Assembly: GCA_002029975.1 (NCBI GenBank)
Contig: LQBE01000054.1
Location: forward strand, 44,374 to 107,602
Source: a delta proteobacterium ML8_F1
GTDB taxonomy: Bacteria > Bacillota > Clostridia > Peptostreptococcales > Acidaminobacteraceae
Direction of reading: 5' to 3'
DNA: 63,229 nucleotides
Below the pieces are notes generated by a model. That model was given only the letters and a program-made list of their open reading frames with translations, did no database searches and had not been told where the DNA came from. Positions 17,141 through 25,584 of this stretch are shown in pieces; the stretch's first letter is position 1, and each line of letters begins with the position of its first letter. The translations under genes were made by a program, and so were the position numbers.

Positions 17141-17687
17141 GGAAAGAATCAATGAAATCATAGTGGTTGAGGGTCGCGATGACCAAATCAACCTCAAGAA
17201 ATATGTTGAAGCGGAGATTATAGTCACCCATGGCTTCGGTATCCGGGAGGAGACTATCCGCAGAATTCAACTGGCGGCACAGAAAAAGGGCATCATCATC
17301 TTCACGGACCCTGATTTTGCCGGAGAAGCCATCAGAAAACGGATTAACCAGATGGTCAAGGGGGCCAAGCACGCCTTTATCAGTGCTGAAGAGGCAACCA
17401 GGGGAAACGATATCGGAATCGAGAACGCCTCCGGGGAGGCAATTCTCAAGGCTTTGAAAAAAGTGAGAACCTTTGGAGAAATTCAAGAGCCTCTGTTTTC
17501 CAGGACCGACCTCATCCAGGCCGGACTTGTGGGCGAAGCCGATGCCGCCTGCAGAAGAGACCGGCTGGGACATTATCTGGGGATAGGCTACACCAACGGC
17601 AAGCAGTTTTTATATCGTCTCAACCATTACGGCATTACCAGAGAAGAATTTCAAAGAGGTCTGGAAGAATTGGAGAAATCAATATGA
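17136..17687 (+). CDS. rnmV: Ribonuclease M5
   Basis: A 183-residue Toprim nuclease that matures 5S rRNA in Firmicutes. The Toprim catalytic Glu is in IIVVEGRDD at the N-terminus, and the TDPDFAGEAIRKRI motif supplies the DxD pair. The C-terminal half (GLVGEADAACRRDRLGHYLGIGYTNGKQ in two adjoining parts) is typical. The ATG at 17136 has no good ribosome site; a GTG at 17121 inside the repeat is an alternative with AAGGA about 12 bases upstream. It overlaps rsmA by 4 bases. Confidence 0.9.
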   Translation: MKERINEIIVVEGRDDQINLKKYVEAEIIVTHGFGIREETIRRIQLAAQKKGIIIFTDPDFAGEAIRKRINQMVKGAKHAFISAEEATRGNDIGIENASGEAILKALKKVRTFGEIQEPLFSRTDLIQAGLVGEADAACRRDRLGHYLGIGYTNGKQFLYRLNHYGITREEFQRGLEELEKSI

Positions 17688-18547
17688 CTAAAGGCTCCCT
17701 TGCCACCAGGATCAAGGAAATCACCCTGGCACACAATTTTAGAATGTCCAAGGCTCTGGGTCAAAACTTTCTCAAAGACCCCCACATCCTTGAGAGCATC
17801 ATAGACTCGGCGGAACTGACTGAAGGGGACACAGTCATTGAGGTGGGTCCCGGCATCGGCGTATTGACCGAGGCTATCGCCCAAAGGGCAAAACAGGTCA
17901 TCGGCATTGAAATTGACAGGCATCTGATTCCGATACTGGAGCAAACCCTCAGGGATTATCCTGGTGTCCGGATTATCCATGAAGATGTGCTGAAGGTTAA
18001 TCTTGCGGCGATTGAAAAACAGTTTTTCCCTGGGGCAGAGCCAAAAATCATAGCGAATCTGCCGTACTACATCACCACACCCATTATCATGCATTTTCTG
18101 GAATCCTCAATGAGATTCAAGTCCATGACAGTCATGATGCAGAAGGAGGTTGCCGACAGGATTATTTCTGAACCGGGTCTGAAGACCTATGGAACAATTT
18201 CTGTGGCAGTCCAGTATTACACCCGGGTTGAAAAGGTCACTGAGGTTCCGAGGGGGGCCTTTATTCCGGAACCCAAGGTGGATTCCACAGTCATCAAACT
18301 GACTCCCCATTCAGTACCTCCGGTTATCCTTGAAAGCCATGTGCACTTTTTCAGGACGGTCAAAGCGGCCTTCAGTACCAGGAGAAAGACTCTTGTCAAT
18401 GCTTTGAGTAATGCCTTTGACAAAGAGCAGGTCAAAGAGGCGGTGAAAACGTCGGGAATCGACCCTTCAAGACGGGGAGAAACCCTCACAATTGAAGAAT
18501 TCGCCAGGCTGAGCAATGAGCTTTACCGCATTGAAAAATCGTCCTAG
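17684..18547 (+). CDS. rsmA: 16S rRNA dimethyladenosine transferase KsgA
   Basis: 287 residues; dimethylates the two adjacent adenines near the 3' end of 16S rRNA using SAM. GQNFLKDP (about 27-34), the SAM loop EVGPGIGVLT, and the catalytic NLPYYITTP are present. The ATGA overlap couples it to rnmV. The TAG stop lies inside the loop of the terminator hairpin shared with recU. Confidence 0.95.
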   Translation: MTKGSLATRIKEITLAHNFRMSKALGQNFLKDPHILESIIDSAELTEGDTVIEVGPGIGVLTEAIAQRAKQVIGIEIDRHLIPILEQTLRDYPGVRIIHEDVLKVNLAAIEKQFFPGAEPKIIANLPYYITTPIIMHFLESSMRFKSMTVMMQKEVADRIISEPGLKTYGTISVAVQYYTRVEKVTEVPRGAFIPEPKVDSTVIKLTPHSVPPVILESHVHFFRTVKAAFSTRRKTLVNALSNAFDKEQVKEAVKTSGIDPSRRGETLTIEEFARLSNELYRIEKSS

Positions 18548-18560
18548 AAGGACGATTTTT
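18534..18560. terminator. Bidirectional terminator shared by rsmA and recU
   Basis: An 11-bp stem (AAAAATCGTCC/GGACGATTTTT) with a 5-base loop. Both converging genes end in the loop: the rsmA TAG (18545-18547) and the recU stop (18544-18546 on the minus strand) overlap. Confidence 0.85.
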
Positions 18561-19083
18561 TATAGTCGAGATAGTCATTGAGAACCGGAAGATAATTGAG
18601 AATTCCTGTGTGTTCCCTTTTGATTCTGAAACAATCCGCCATGGCTTTGTAGGGGATGGACTGTCTGCCTTTTTTTTTGGATTCAGTAAAGTACTCCAGG
18701 ATGAGTTCAAAGGGAATCAGGTAATATTCATCATAATACTTGAAATGGACGATGATAAAGGCAAGTCCCCCCTGGTAGGTGAAATGCTTCATGTAATCCA
18801 CCTGGTGGGCGTGAATATTGTACAGGGGCAGGGATTTCAAATCCGTTTCCTTGGCATCGAAGGCCACGGGAATGCCTTGAACAATTCCGACAAAGTCCAC
18901 AGTGGATTTTTTTTCGAAAAATCCCTTGGTTATCATGCCGCCCTGGTCGATTTCCACGACTTTAATGGGTGTGCTGGCTTTGTCTATCAGGGCGTATTGA
19001 TGGTTTTTGTAGTATTCGTTGGTGAGAAGGATCAAATCCTCAAGCGCATCTCCCCGATGGCCCCTTGTTCGCCATACTGTCAT
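18544..19083 (-). CDS. recU: Holliday junction resolvase RecU
   Basis: A 179-residue Firmicute Holliday junction resolvase. Catalytic features are STVDFVG and VAFDAKET (Asp and the E/D-x-K type motif), with the family start TRGHRGDALEDLI and the KYYDEYYLIPFE region. The ATG at 19083 has a GGAGGTG site; the frame stays open upstream without one. It is convergent with rsmA. No ponA neighbour is present, unlike in Bacillus. Confidence 0.88.
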   Translation of the reverse strand: MTVWRTRGHRGDALEDLILLTNEYYKNHQYALIDKASTPIKVVEIDQGGMITKGFFEKKSTVDFVGIVQGIPVAFDAKETDLKSLPLYNIHAHQVDYMKHFTYQGGLAFIIVHFKYYDEYYLIPFELILEYFTESKKKGRQSIPYKAMADCFRIKREHTGILNYLPVLNDYLDYKKSSF

Positions 19084-19147
19084 GGTTTCACCTCCAGATA
19101 CAATATACCATACCGGCAAATCAATTGTGCATACAACTGTTGACAAT

Positions 19148-19260
19148 CTGTACACAGGGGTTGAAAACTGTGGATATCTGTGAATAGACGAACAAAATTT
19201 CAGGAACTTTCGGGATTTTGAGGACTTTATGAACAGGTGTTTTGTGGATAATGGGGATAA
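19148..19260. promoter_or_regulatory. DnaA-box cluster 1
   Basis: Relative to TTATCCACA, the region holds one perfect box (minus strand, 19243-19251), two with one mismatch (19169-19177 and 19252-19260), one with two mismatches (19179-19187) and a weaker one (19148-19156). It lies between the divergent recU and HesB-like selenoprotein genes. No dnaA or dnaN is near, so this is a DnaA-binding cluster outside the origin rather than a demonstrated oriC. Confidence 0.5.
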
Positions 19261-19287
19261 CTTCCTCTGTGATTTTTTTTTGCGCTC

Positions 19288-19316
19288 TTGACAAAAGGGT
19301 GATAGATTTATAGAAT
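19288..19316 (+). promoter_or_regulatory. Promoter of the HesB-like selenoprotein/glutaredoxin operon
   Basis: TTGACA (19288-19293) and TAGAAT (19311-19316) with a 17-base spacer, 33 bases before the selenoprotein ATG. Confidence 0.75.
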
Positions 19317-19349
19317 AGTCGAAGACTATAAAAACTCACGGAGGATTTT

Positions 19350-19655
19350 ATGTCGATTCAAATTTCAGACAGGGCTCTTGGGCGGATCAGGGAAATACTG
19401 GGACAGACCGGTTTAAGTGAAAAACAGTTTGTCAGAATTTTCCTCAAAGGATTTACCTGAGGAGGGCCCGGCTTCGGCATTTCTCTGGATGAGAAATATC
19501 AAGAGGATCACCTCATCACCCTGGACGGGATACCCTTTGTAATAGAGGCATCGCTTTTCGAGGACTATCAAGACTTCGAAATCGATTATTCTGATAACTG
19601 GATGTCTAAGGGGTTTTTGGTCAGAGCCAGGTGGGCACCGCAAAGTCAATGTTAA
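19350..19655 (+). CDS. HesB/IscA-like selenoprotein (in-frame UGA = selenocysteine)
   Basis: A 101-residue reading frame interrupted by one UGA at 19458-19460 (codon 37). Translation through it gives FLKGFT-U-GGPGFGISLDE, the position where HesB/IscA-like proteins have Cys in the CGGP motif. The frame continues to a TAA at 19653-19655, with a sensible beta-rich second half. HesB-like selenoproteins with UGGP are a known clostridial family. The ATG has a CGGAGG site, and a 17-bp-spaced promoter lies upstream. The sequence just after UGA can fold into a stem (GGGCCCGGC TTC GGC region) as a bSECIS candidate. The glutaredoxin gene follows, and its ribosome site overlaps this stop. Confidence 0.85.
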
Positions 19656-19669
19656 GGAGGATTAATAAT

Positions 19670-19897
19670 ATGAAAAATGTCGTGATTTACACCAGCAACA
19701 CCTGCGGATATTGTCACGCAGCAAAGAAATTTCTGGAGTCTATGAGTGTGAACTATACAGAAAAGAATGTATCCGTCGACGCTGAAGCCAGAAAAGAGTT
19801 GATTCAAAAGGGCTTCATGGGTGTTCCGGTAATCATTGTGGACGAAGAAGTTGTCCAGGGATTCGATAAAGCAAAGCTTCAGGAATTGCTCGCTTAA
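19670..19897 (+). CDS. Glutaredoxin-like protein
   Basis: A 75-residue thioredoxin-fold protein with the CGYC redox pair (residues 10-13), the GVPVIIVDEE cis-Pro strand and a GFDKAKLQELL helix; it matches the short glutaredoxin/NrdH-like family. The ATG at 19670 has AAGGAGG 9 bases upstream, overlapping the end of the HesB-like gene. The operon pairing suggests it reduces the selenoprotein or delivers Fe-S/thiol equivalents; this is inference. Confidence 0.85.
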   Translation: MKNVVIYTSNTCGYCHAAKKFLESMSVNYTEKNVSVDAEARKELIQKGFMGVPVIIVDEEVVQGFDKAKLQELLA

Positions 19898-19905
19898 GGG
19901 AAAAG

Positions 19906-19931
19906 GTCCCCATTCCAAAGAGAATGGGGAC
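19906..19931. terminator. Bidirectional terminator after the glutaredoxin gene
   Basis: A 10-bp stem (GTCCCCATTC/GAATGGGGAC) with TTTTTTA on the plus strand and a U-run (CCTTTTCCC) on the minus strand. It serves the glutaredoxin gene and the convergent Crp/Fnr gene. Confidence 0.85.
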
Positions 19932-19935
19932 TTTT

Positions 19936-20607
19936 TTATCTGAAAAGTTCATCTTCCAGAGCCTCCATGTCCAGGATTGTGAATCGGGACTGCTCAAAAT
20001 CAATCCAACCGAGTTCCTTCATGTGGATGAGCTCCCTTGAGAGGGAAGGTCTTTCAACAGCCAGGTGTTCGGAAAGACGCTTGCGGTTGAGAGGAATCTC
20101 GAAACGGTTTGTTTTTTTTTGTCTGGCCTCCCCCAGCAGATACATGGCAATTTTTTTTCGAATGGTGCTGAGGGAAAGGATTTTTACCTTGGCGTTCATC
20201 TGGTAAAGCTTGTTGGACAGGAGCATCAGGAAGTTTTCCAGGAGAATGGGATGATGGAGCAGTCCGTGGACAAGTTTCTCTTTTTTGATTAAGAGCAGGG
20301 TAGTGGGGGTTTTTGTCTGGACGGTGACAGGGAACTGGTTGTGGGTGGAGAAAATCATGGCCTCGGCAAAGACCTCGCTTTCCCCCAGCTCCATGTGGGT
20401 GATTACCTTGCCGCTGGGAAAAATCGTCTGAAGCTCTACGGCGCCCTTGAGAACAATGGCAATCCCGTTGCAGTCCTCTTCTTCCATGAAAACAATTGTA
20501 TTCTTTTCATAAGTCTGAGTTTGGGTATCTATAAAACCGAGGAGATGCTGGATCTGGGATTCTGATAGCCCCCTGAAAAGCAGGGAATTCTTCAAGATAT
20601 TGTACAT
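19936..20607 (-). CDS. Crp/Fnr-family regulator, probable HcpR
   Basis: 223 residues: an N-terminal cyclic-nucleotide-binding-like domain (about 15-125) and a C-terminal winged helix (about 145-210) with recognition helix RKRLSEHLAVERPSLSREL. No FNR-type N-terminal Cys cluster is present. It is divergent from hcp, with a GTAAC-N4-GTTAC palindrome between. In clostridia such neighbours (HcpR) activate hcp under nitrosative stress. The assignment rests on context and fold. Confidence 0.8.
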   Translation of the reverse strand: MYNILKNSLLFRGLSESQIQHLLGFIDTQTQTYEKNTIVFMEEEDCNGIAIVLKGAVELQTIFPSGKVITHMELGESEVFAEAMIFSTHNQFPVTVQTKTPTTLLLIKKEKLVHGLLHHPILLENFLMLLSNKLYQMNAKVKILSLSTIRKKIAMYLLGEARQKKTNRFEIPLNRKRLSEHLAVERPSLSRELIHMKELGWIDFEQSRFTILDMEALEDELFR

Positions 20608-20621
20608 GGGACCTCCTAATC

Positions 20622-20635
20622 GTAACGCCTGTTAC
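20622..20635. promoter_or_regulatory. Crp/Fnr-type operator upstream of hcp
   Basis: A perfect palindrome GTAACGCCTGTTAC. Its centre (20628.5) is about 41.5 bases upstream of the start expected from the TATACT -10 at 20658-20663, the class II activator position. The other half of the region serves the divergent regulator, which could autoregulate. Confidence 0.7.
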
Positions 20636-20696
20636 ATATTTTATGTCTCACAATCAGTATACTGGATTGCGAGGTAGATTTTAAGGAGGAAATGAA

Positions 20697-22325
20697 ATGA
20701 GTATGTTTTGCTATCAATGCCAGGAGACTGCCAGGAATCAAGGGTGTACAGTCAAGGGGGTCTGCGGCAAGCCTGCGGATGTGGCTAATCTTCAGGATTT
20801 GCTGATTTATCTGACCAAGGGACTGGCAAAGGTCAATGCCATTGCCGAAGAAAACGGTCTTGACAATCCCGGGGTGGCCGTGGCCATCAAAGACAACCTC
20901 TTCACCACCATCACCAATGCCAACTTTGACAAGGAGGCAATTGTGAAGAAAATCAAGACCACCCTGAGTTTGAGAGAGGCTGTCAAAAGTGAACTTGGCC
21001 TTGACAACCAGGGACTGCATGACGCCGCTACATGGATTGCCGAAGATGTCCCGGCCATGGAGGAAAAAGCCCAGACCATCGGGGTGCTTTCTATTGAAAA
21101 CGAAGATGTTCGCTCACTGAAAGAATTGATCACCTACGGTCTCAAGGGCATGGCCGCCTATGGCGAGCATGCCTACAATCTCAAGGAGGTTGATCTCGAT
21201 GTCGACCACTTCATTCAGGAGACGATGTCTACGCTTTTGGATGAGGTTTCCGTTGAGGACCTGATTGCGCTCACCTTGAAGACCGGAGAGTACGGCGTCA
21301 AGGTGATGGCCCTGCTCGACAAGGCCAATACCCAGGCCTATGGCAATCCAGAGATTACCCAGGTGGATATCGGTGTCAGGAATCTTCCGGGCATTCTAGT
21401 CAGCGGCCATGATCTCAAGGATTTTGAGATGCTTTTGGAGCAGACCAAGGACCAGGGAATTCACATCTACACCCATAGTGAAATGCTGCCCGCCAACTAC
21501 TATCCCAAATTCAAGCAATACGAGCATTTTGTTGGAAACTACGGGAATGCCTGGTGGAAACAGGACAAGGAATTCGAGACCTTCAACGGCCCGATCTTGA
21601 TGACCACCAACTGCATTGTTCCGGTAAAAGACAGTTACAGGGACAGAATCTATACGACAGGGTCTGCTGGTTATCCGGGGGTGCCCCATATCGAAGCCGA
21701 TGACCAGGGTTATAAGAATTTTGGCAAAATCATTGAGCAGGCTAAAAAATCTCCGGCACCCACGGAGATTGAAAAGGGAACCATTATCGGGGGATTTGCC
21801 CATGACCAGGTGGTTCAGCTGGCGGACAAGATTGTAGATGCAGTGAAAACAGGCGCAATCCGGCAGTTCTTTGTAATGGCCGGCTGTGATGGCAGGATGA
21901 AGTCCAGGGAATACTATACGGAATTCGCTGAGGCGCTTCCAAAGGATACTGTCATTCTGACAGCGGGATGTGCGAAGTATCGATACAACAAACTGAATCT
22001 CGGAGACATCGGCGGCATTCCAAGAGTGCTTGATGCCGGACAGTGCAATGATTCCTATTCTCTTGCCGTCATTGCCCTGAAACTCAAGGAAATATTCCAG
22101 CTCAATGACATCAATGAGCTTCCCATCTCCTACAATATCGCCTGGTATGAGCAAAAGGCAGTCATTGTTCTTTTGGCTCTTCTGAGTCTCGGGGTCAAGG
22201 ATATTCACCTTGGACCGTCCTTGCCGGCATTTCTCTCTCCCAATGTTGTGAATGTCCTGGTGGAGAATTTCGGAATCGCCGGTATTAGCGATGTGGAGAA
22301 TGATCTGAAAATCTTTTTGGGATAA
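20697..22325 (+). CDS. hcp: Hybrid cluster protein (hydroxylamine/NO reductase)
   Basis: 542 residues. N-terminal Cys5, Cys8, Cys17 and Cys23 form the CX2CX8CX5C pattern of strict-anaerobe type Hcp that binds a cubane cluster. Hybrid-cluster ligands are visible in [27 protein letters not shown] and [13 protein letters not shown] plus GQCNDSYS. It protects from nitric oxide and hydroxylamine in the cytoplasm. An AAGGAGG site precedes the ATG. The putative HcpR gene and operator lie immediately upstream. Confidence 0.95.
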   Translation: MSMFCYQCQETARNQGCTVKGVCGKPADVANLQDLLIYLTKGLAKVNAIAEENGLDNPGVAVAIKDNLFTTITNANFDKEAIVKKIKTTLSLREAVKSELGLDNQGLHDAATWIAEDVPAMEEKAQTIGVLSIENEDVRSLKELITYGLKGMAAYGEHAYNLKEVDLDVDHFIQETMSTLLDEVSVEDLIALTLKTGEYGVKVMALLDKANTQAYGNPEITQVDIGVRNLPGILVSGHDLKDFEMLLEQTKDQGIHIYTHSEMLPANYYPKFKQYEHFVGNYGNAWWKQDKEFETFNGPILMTTNCIVPVKDSYRDRIYTTGSAGYPGVPHIEADDQGYKNFGKIIEQAKKSPAPTEIEKGTIIGGFAHDQVVQLADKIVDAVKTGAIRQFFVMAGCDGRMKSREYYTEFAEALPKDTVILTAGCAKYRYNKLNLGDIGGIPRVLDAGQCNDSYSLAVIALKLKEIFQLNDINELPISYNIAWYEQKAVIVLLALLSLGVKDIHLGPSLPAFLSPNVVNVLVENFGIAGISDVENDLKIFLG

Positions 22326-22362
22326 CAGGCAATCATTAGACGGCTGGATTAGAGTACATGGA

Positions 22363-22390
22363 AAGGACTTCGAAGGTTATCGGAGTCCTT
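22363..22390 (+). terminator. Terminator of hcp
   Basis: AAGGACT and AGTCCTT pair, with CG/CG extension in the loop, followed by TTTTTTG. Confidence 0.75.
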
Positions 22391-22447
22391 TTTTGTTCTA
22401 TAAAATTGTTAATATAATCTCAATCCCTTGCAATGACTCAATTAAGG

Positions 22448-22477
22448 TTGATAAGTAACGGCACAATAAGATATAAT
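22448..22477 (+). promoter_or_regulatory. Promoter of the CoA-disulfide reductase gene
   Basis: TTGATA at 22448-22453 and TATAAT at 22472-22477, 18-base spacer, about 100 bases before the ATG; the leader has no recognised riboswitch. Confidence 0.6.
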
Positions 22478-22577
22478 GGGTGTCGAAGACTCTCAATGTC
22501 ACTACTGAAGACCGCCATCATCCGGCGGGATCATTCAGTTACAGAATTTATTTCTGATCAAATTTGAGGAGGATGTC

Positions 22578-24323
22578 ATGTCGAAAAAAGTAATCGTTGT
22601 GGGCGGTGTTGCAGGCGGCGCCACAGCAGTAGCCCGTCTCAGAAGGGTGGATGATCATGCTGAGATCATCATGATGGAAAAGGGCGAATTCATTTCCTTT
22701 GCAAACTGTGGGTTGCCCTACTACGTGGGGGGTACGATTGAGGATAGGGAGTCCTTGCTCGTGCAGACCCCGGAGGCGATGGAAAGTCGCTTCAATGTTT
22801 CAGTCAGGACTTTTAATGAAGTCACCGCAATAGACAGAGAGAAGAAACTGGTTGAGGTGAAAAATCTCAAAACGGGGGAGGTCTATGAGGAAAGCTATGA
22901 TACCTTGCTGCTTTCTCCGGGCTCTGTTCCACTAAAGCCTCCGATTCCCGGAATCGATTCGCCCAATATCTTCACGCTTTGGACTATTCCCGATGTGGAC
23001 CAGATCAAGAGCTATGTCACAGAAAACGACATTCGGGAGGTAGCGGTCATCGGTGGCGGCTTTATCGGCATTGAAATGGCTGAAAATTTCAGAGAACTTG
23101 GCATCAGTGTAACCATTGTCGAGATGCTCGACCAGGTGATGGCCCCAATTGATTTTGATATGGCCCAGATTGTTCACCAGCATCTAAAGGATCATGGCGT
23201 GAACCTGGTCCTGGGTGATGGTGTGGATCATTTCGAAAATCAAGGCAAGCAAACCGATGTGGTCCTCAAAAGCGGCAACAGAGTCAAGGCGGACATGGTC
23301 ATGCTGTCCATCGGCGTCAGACCGCAGACAGAGCTGGCAAAGGCCGCCGGTCTTGAGGTTGGTCCCCGGGGACACATTGTCGTGGATGACTATATGATGA
23401 CCAGTGACGAGAATATTTATGCCATTGGTGATGCCATTGAAGTGGTGGATTATATCACGAAAACCAAAACAGCGGTTCCCCTGGCAGGGCCTGCCAACAA
23501 GCAAGGCAGGATCGCCGCCAACAATATCCTGGGCGACAAGAAGGAAAAATACAATGGCACTCAAGGGACGTCCATTGCAAAGGTCTTTGACATCTCAGTG
23601 GCTTCTACAGGTCACAATGAAAAAATGCTCAAGCGCAATGGCCTTGAACTCAGAAAAGACTATTTGAAAATGGTGCTTCATCCCAAGCATCATGTGGATT
23701 ACTATCCCGGTGCTGAAGCCATGACCCTCAAGGTTCTTTTTGACAGCAAGGGCAAAATTCTGGGTGCCCAGGGGATTGGTGGGGAAGGCGTGGACAAACG
23801 CATTGACATTATCGCCACCGCGATTCGCTTTGGCGCCACAGTCTACGACCTGAAGGAGCTTGAGCTGGCCTATGCGCCCCCCTACAATGGCGCAAAAGAT
23901 CCGGTCAACTTTGTCGGTTTCTTCGGGGAGAATATTCTCGAAGGCATGATTGACCTGGTTTTTGCCGACGAGGTTGCGCTTCAGGACAAGGAAAACACTG
24001 TTTTTCTGGACGTCCGCGGTCCTGAGGAGGTCGAGGCCAGAGGAAAAATTGCCGGATCTGTCAATATCCCTCTGGGGATGCTGAGAAATCGACTGAGCGA
24101 ACTCGATGCTTCGAAGAAGATTGTGGTCTACTGCATCATGGGTGTTTCCGGTTATGTGGCCACAAGGATTCTCAAACAGAACGGCTTCGACAAGGTCTAC
24201 AATCTGGCCGGAGGCTATCAGAGCTATTCCATCGAGTTCTGCCAAGAGGGATCAGACCTCAGCAGCTGTGGCGGACATGTCTATGAAAAAGCAGAATTTA
24301 CAGAAGCGGGAGAAGCAGAATAG
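22578..24323 (+). CDS. CoA-disulfide reductase with C-terminal rhodanese domain (CoADR-Rhd)
   Basis: A 581-residue flavoprotein. The FAD motif GGVAGGATA (9-17), the single active Cys44 in SFANCGLPYY, the NAD motif GGGFIGIEMAE and the C-terminal dimer segment match CoA-disulfide reductases. The rhodanese domain (about 455-550) carries VVYCIMGVSGY with the catalytic Cys. Known relatives reduce CoA disulfide, polysulfide or CoA persulfide. The tail adds two more Cys (FCQEG, SSCGGH). Context is redox stress, next to hcp and a TlpA protein. Confidence 0.9.
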   Translation: MSKKVIVVGGVAGGATAVARLRRVDDHAEIIMMEKGEFISFANCGLPYYVGGTIEDRESLLVQTPEAMESRFNVSVRTFNEVTAIDREKKLVEVKNLKTGEVYEESYDTLLLSPGSVPLKPPIPGIDSPNIFTLWTIPDVDQIKSYVTENDIREVAVIGGGFIGIEMAENFRELGISVTIVEMLDQVMAPIDFDMAQIVHQHLKDHGVNLVLGDGVDHFENQGKQTDVVLKSGNRVKADMVMLSIGVRPQTELAKAAGLEVGPRGHIVVDDYMMTSDENIYAIGDAIEVVDYITKTKTAVPLAGPANKQGRIAANNILGDKKEKYNGTQGTSIAKVFDISVASTGHNEKMLKRNGLELRKDYLKMVLHPKHHVDYYPGAEAMTLKVLFDSKGKILGAQGIGGEGVDKRIDIIATAIRFGATVYDLKELELAYAPPYNGAKDPVNFVGFFGENILEGMIDLVFADEVALQDKENTVFLDVRGPEEVEARGKIAGSVNIPLGMLRNRLSELDASKKIVVYCIMGVSGYVATRILKQNGFDKVYNLAGGYQSYSIEFCQEGSDLSSCGGHVYEKAEFTEAGEAE

Positions 24324-24400
24324 GCAGCAGATAGAGAGTCACAGAGATTGAAGGGAGTGGGCCCGTGAGTGCCTGCTCCCTTTGTATAGGAGGAGTAGTG

Positions 24401-24979
24401 GTGATAAAGAAGATTATCAGTCTCACAACTGTATTGATGGTCATGGTAGTGCTTGTTTCAGGATGTGCCGCTGAGGTTGCCGTGAAAGTCGCCGATGAGG
24501 CCACCCCCCCTGCAAAGCCTGCCGCCTCAGAGGAGGAAGCTGTTGAAGAAGGCGCTTTTCCGGGGATGAGGGCTTATGATTTCATGCTTGAGGATTTTGA
24601 GGGGAATTCAGTCAGGCTTTCGGACTTTCAGGGGAAAACCGTGATGCTTTTTTTCTGGGCCTCCTGGTGTCCCTACTGCGGAGAACAGATGACACAGATG
24701 AGTCGGCTGTATGCGGAGCTTGATCCCGATCGTTACGTGATTCTCGGCATCAACCTTATTGAGGCGGAAAAAAATCGCGACGATGCACTGAACAAGATTG
24801 AGGAAAAACAGGCAGAGTTCATTAATCTCATGGATGCTCAAAGCGAAGTTTCCCTCAAGTACGGCGCCCGGACGATTCCCCTGAGTGTTTTTATTGACCC
24901 TGATGGTATCATTACGGCCAGTATTGTGGGTCCCCTGGATGAAGGTCAGATCATGGCTCAGTTCATGGGAGCCAATTGA
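24401..24979 (+). CDS. TlpA/ResA-like thioredoxin lipoprotein
   Basis: About 192 residues. The lipobox LVSGC gives a lipid-anchored protein outside the membrane, followed by an Ala/Glu/Pro-rich linker. The AhpC/TSA-TlpA fold follows with the active WASWCPYC motif and the cis-Pro ARTIPLSVFID. The GTG at 24401 is 7 bases from AGGAGG and gives a proper signal peptide; a GTG at 24398 is also possible. It is probably a thiol-disulfide reductase serving extracytoplasmic proteins such as the rhodanese lipoproteins; this link is inference. Confidence 0.85.
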   Translation: MIKKIISLTTVLMVMVVLVSGCAAEVAVKVADEATPPAKPAASEEEAVEEGAFPGMRAYDFMLEDFEGNSVRLSDFQGKTVMLFFWASWCPYCGEQMTQMSRLYAELDPDRYVILGINLIEAEKNRDDALNKIEEKQAEFINLMDAQSEVSLKYGARTIPLSVFIDPDGIITASIVGPLDEGQIMAQFMGAN

Positions 24980-24991
24980 TTATGAAGACAA

Positions 24992-25017
24992 GGGGGATTC
25001 CCGGCCGGGGGTCCCCC
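24992..25017 (+). terminator. Terminator of the TlpA-like gene
   Basis: GGGGGA pairs with TCCCCC around an inner CCCGGCCGGG palindrome, followed by TTTGTTTT. Confidence 0.75.
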
Positions 25018-25095
25018 TTTGTTTTATTGGGAATAGATCCGGGAACTGTGCCGGTTCAAGGGCTTTACCGGGAACAGTAGCGGGTGACAGAGGAA

Positions 25096-25140
25096 TTGAC
25101 CTTTTAACAAGAGAATGATAAAATTAATGTAATGATTACA
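25096..25140 (+). promoter_or_regulatory. Promoter with PerR-type box for the oxygen-defence operon
   Basis: TTGACC (25096-25101) and TAAAAT (25119-25124) with a 17-base spacer. The perfect palindrome TGTAATGATTACA (25128-25140) lies right after the -10, over the expected transcript start, so it is placed for repression. It fits the PerR consensus (TAAT-N-ATTA core). A perR-like gene is third in the operon. Confidence 0.7.
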
Positions 25141-25223
25141 ACTTTGAAAGAAAATAGTTCATTAATTTTATTTACAATGGGTATCATACTATTACATCGA
25201 TTATGAAAAGTGAGGTGAAATCA

Positions 25224-25388
25224 ATGCAAAAGTATATTTGTACCGCATGCAGCTACATCTATGATCCCGAGCTTGGGGATGAAGATGGCGGCATTGCACC
25301 GGGAACCGCCTTTGAGGACATTCCAGAGGACTGGATTTGTCCGGTCTGCGGTGTTGGCAAGGATTTGTTTGAAATCTATGAAGGATAG
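25224..25388 (+). CDS. Rubredoxin 1
   Basis: 54 residues with the two iron-binding knuckles CTAC and CPVC and the [12 protein letters not shown] core. The ATG at 25224 has GAGGTG 6 bases upstream; an upstream in-frame ATG (25203) lacks a site. A small cytoplasmic electron carrier, likely donor to superoxide reductase and rubrerythrin encoded in the same operon. It differs from rubredoxin 2 at few positions, indicating a tandem duplication. Confidence 0.93.
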   Translation: MQKYICTACSYIYDPELGDEDGGIAPGTAFEDIPEDWICPVCGVGKDLFEIYEG

Positions 25389-25407
25389 AAATAAAGGGAG
25401 GAAAAAA

Positions 25408-25566
25408 ATGAAATATGTTTGCACTGCCTGTCAGTACGTTTATGATCCAGAGTTGGGGGACCTCGATGGAGGGATTGCTCCGGGAACAGCCTTTGAAGAT
25501 ATTCCGGAAGACTGGGTATGCCCGGTCTGCGGTGTTGGAAAGGACATGTTCGAACCGGTAGAGTAA
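25408..25566 (+). CDS. Rubredoxin 2
   Basis: 52 residues, CTAC and CPVC knuckles, nearly the same core as rubredoxin 1 ([16 protein letters not shown] in both). The ATG at 25408 follows GGAGG. Tandem rubredoxins give dosage or partner choice for the operon's peroxide and superoxide reductases. Confidence 0.93.
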   Translation: MKYVCTACQYVYDPELGDLDGGIAPGTAFEDIPEDWVCPVCGVGKDMFEPVE

Positions 25567-25584
25567 GCTGAAAGGATGTTCTTT

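Noticed and set aside
21396-22208. A long open frame antisense to hcp, and similar ones antisense to the ATP-grasp gene (41079-42119) and metG (14407-15246)
   Set aside because: They mirror strongly coding genes, have no ribosome sites and give low-complexity, His/Leu-rich products; they are shadows of the codon bias on the other strand.
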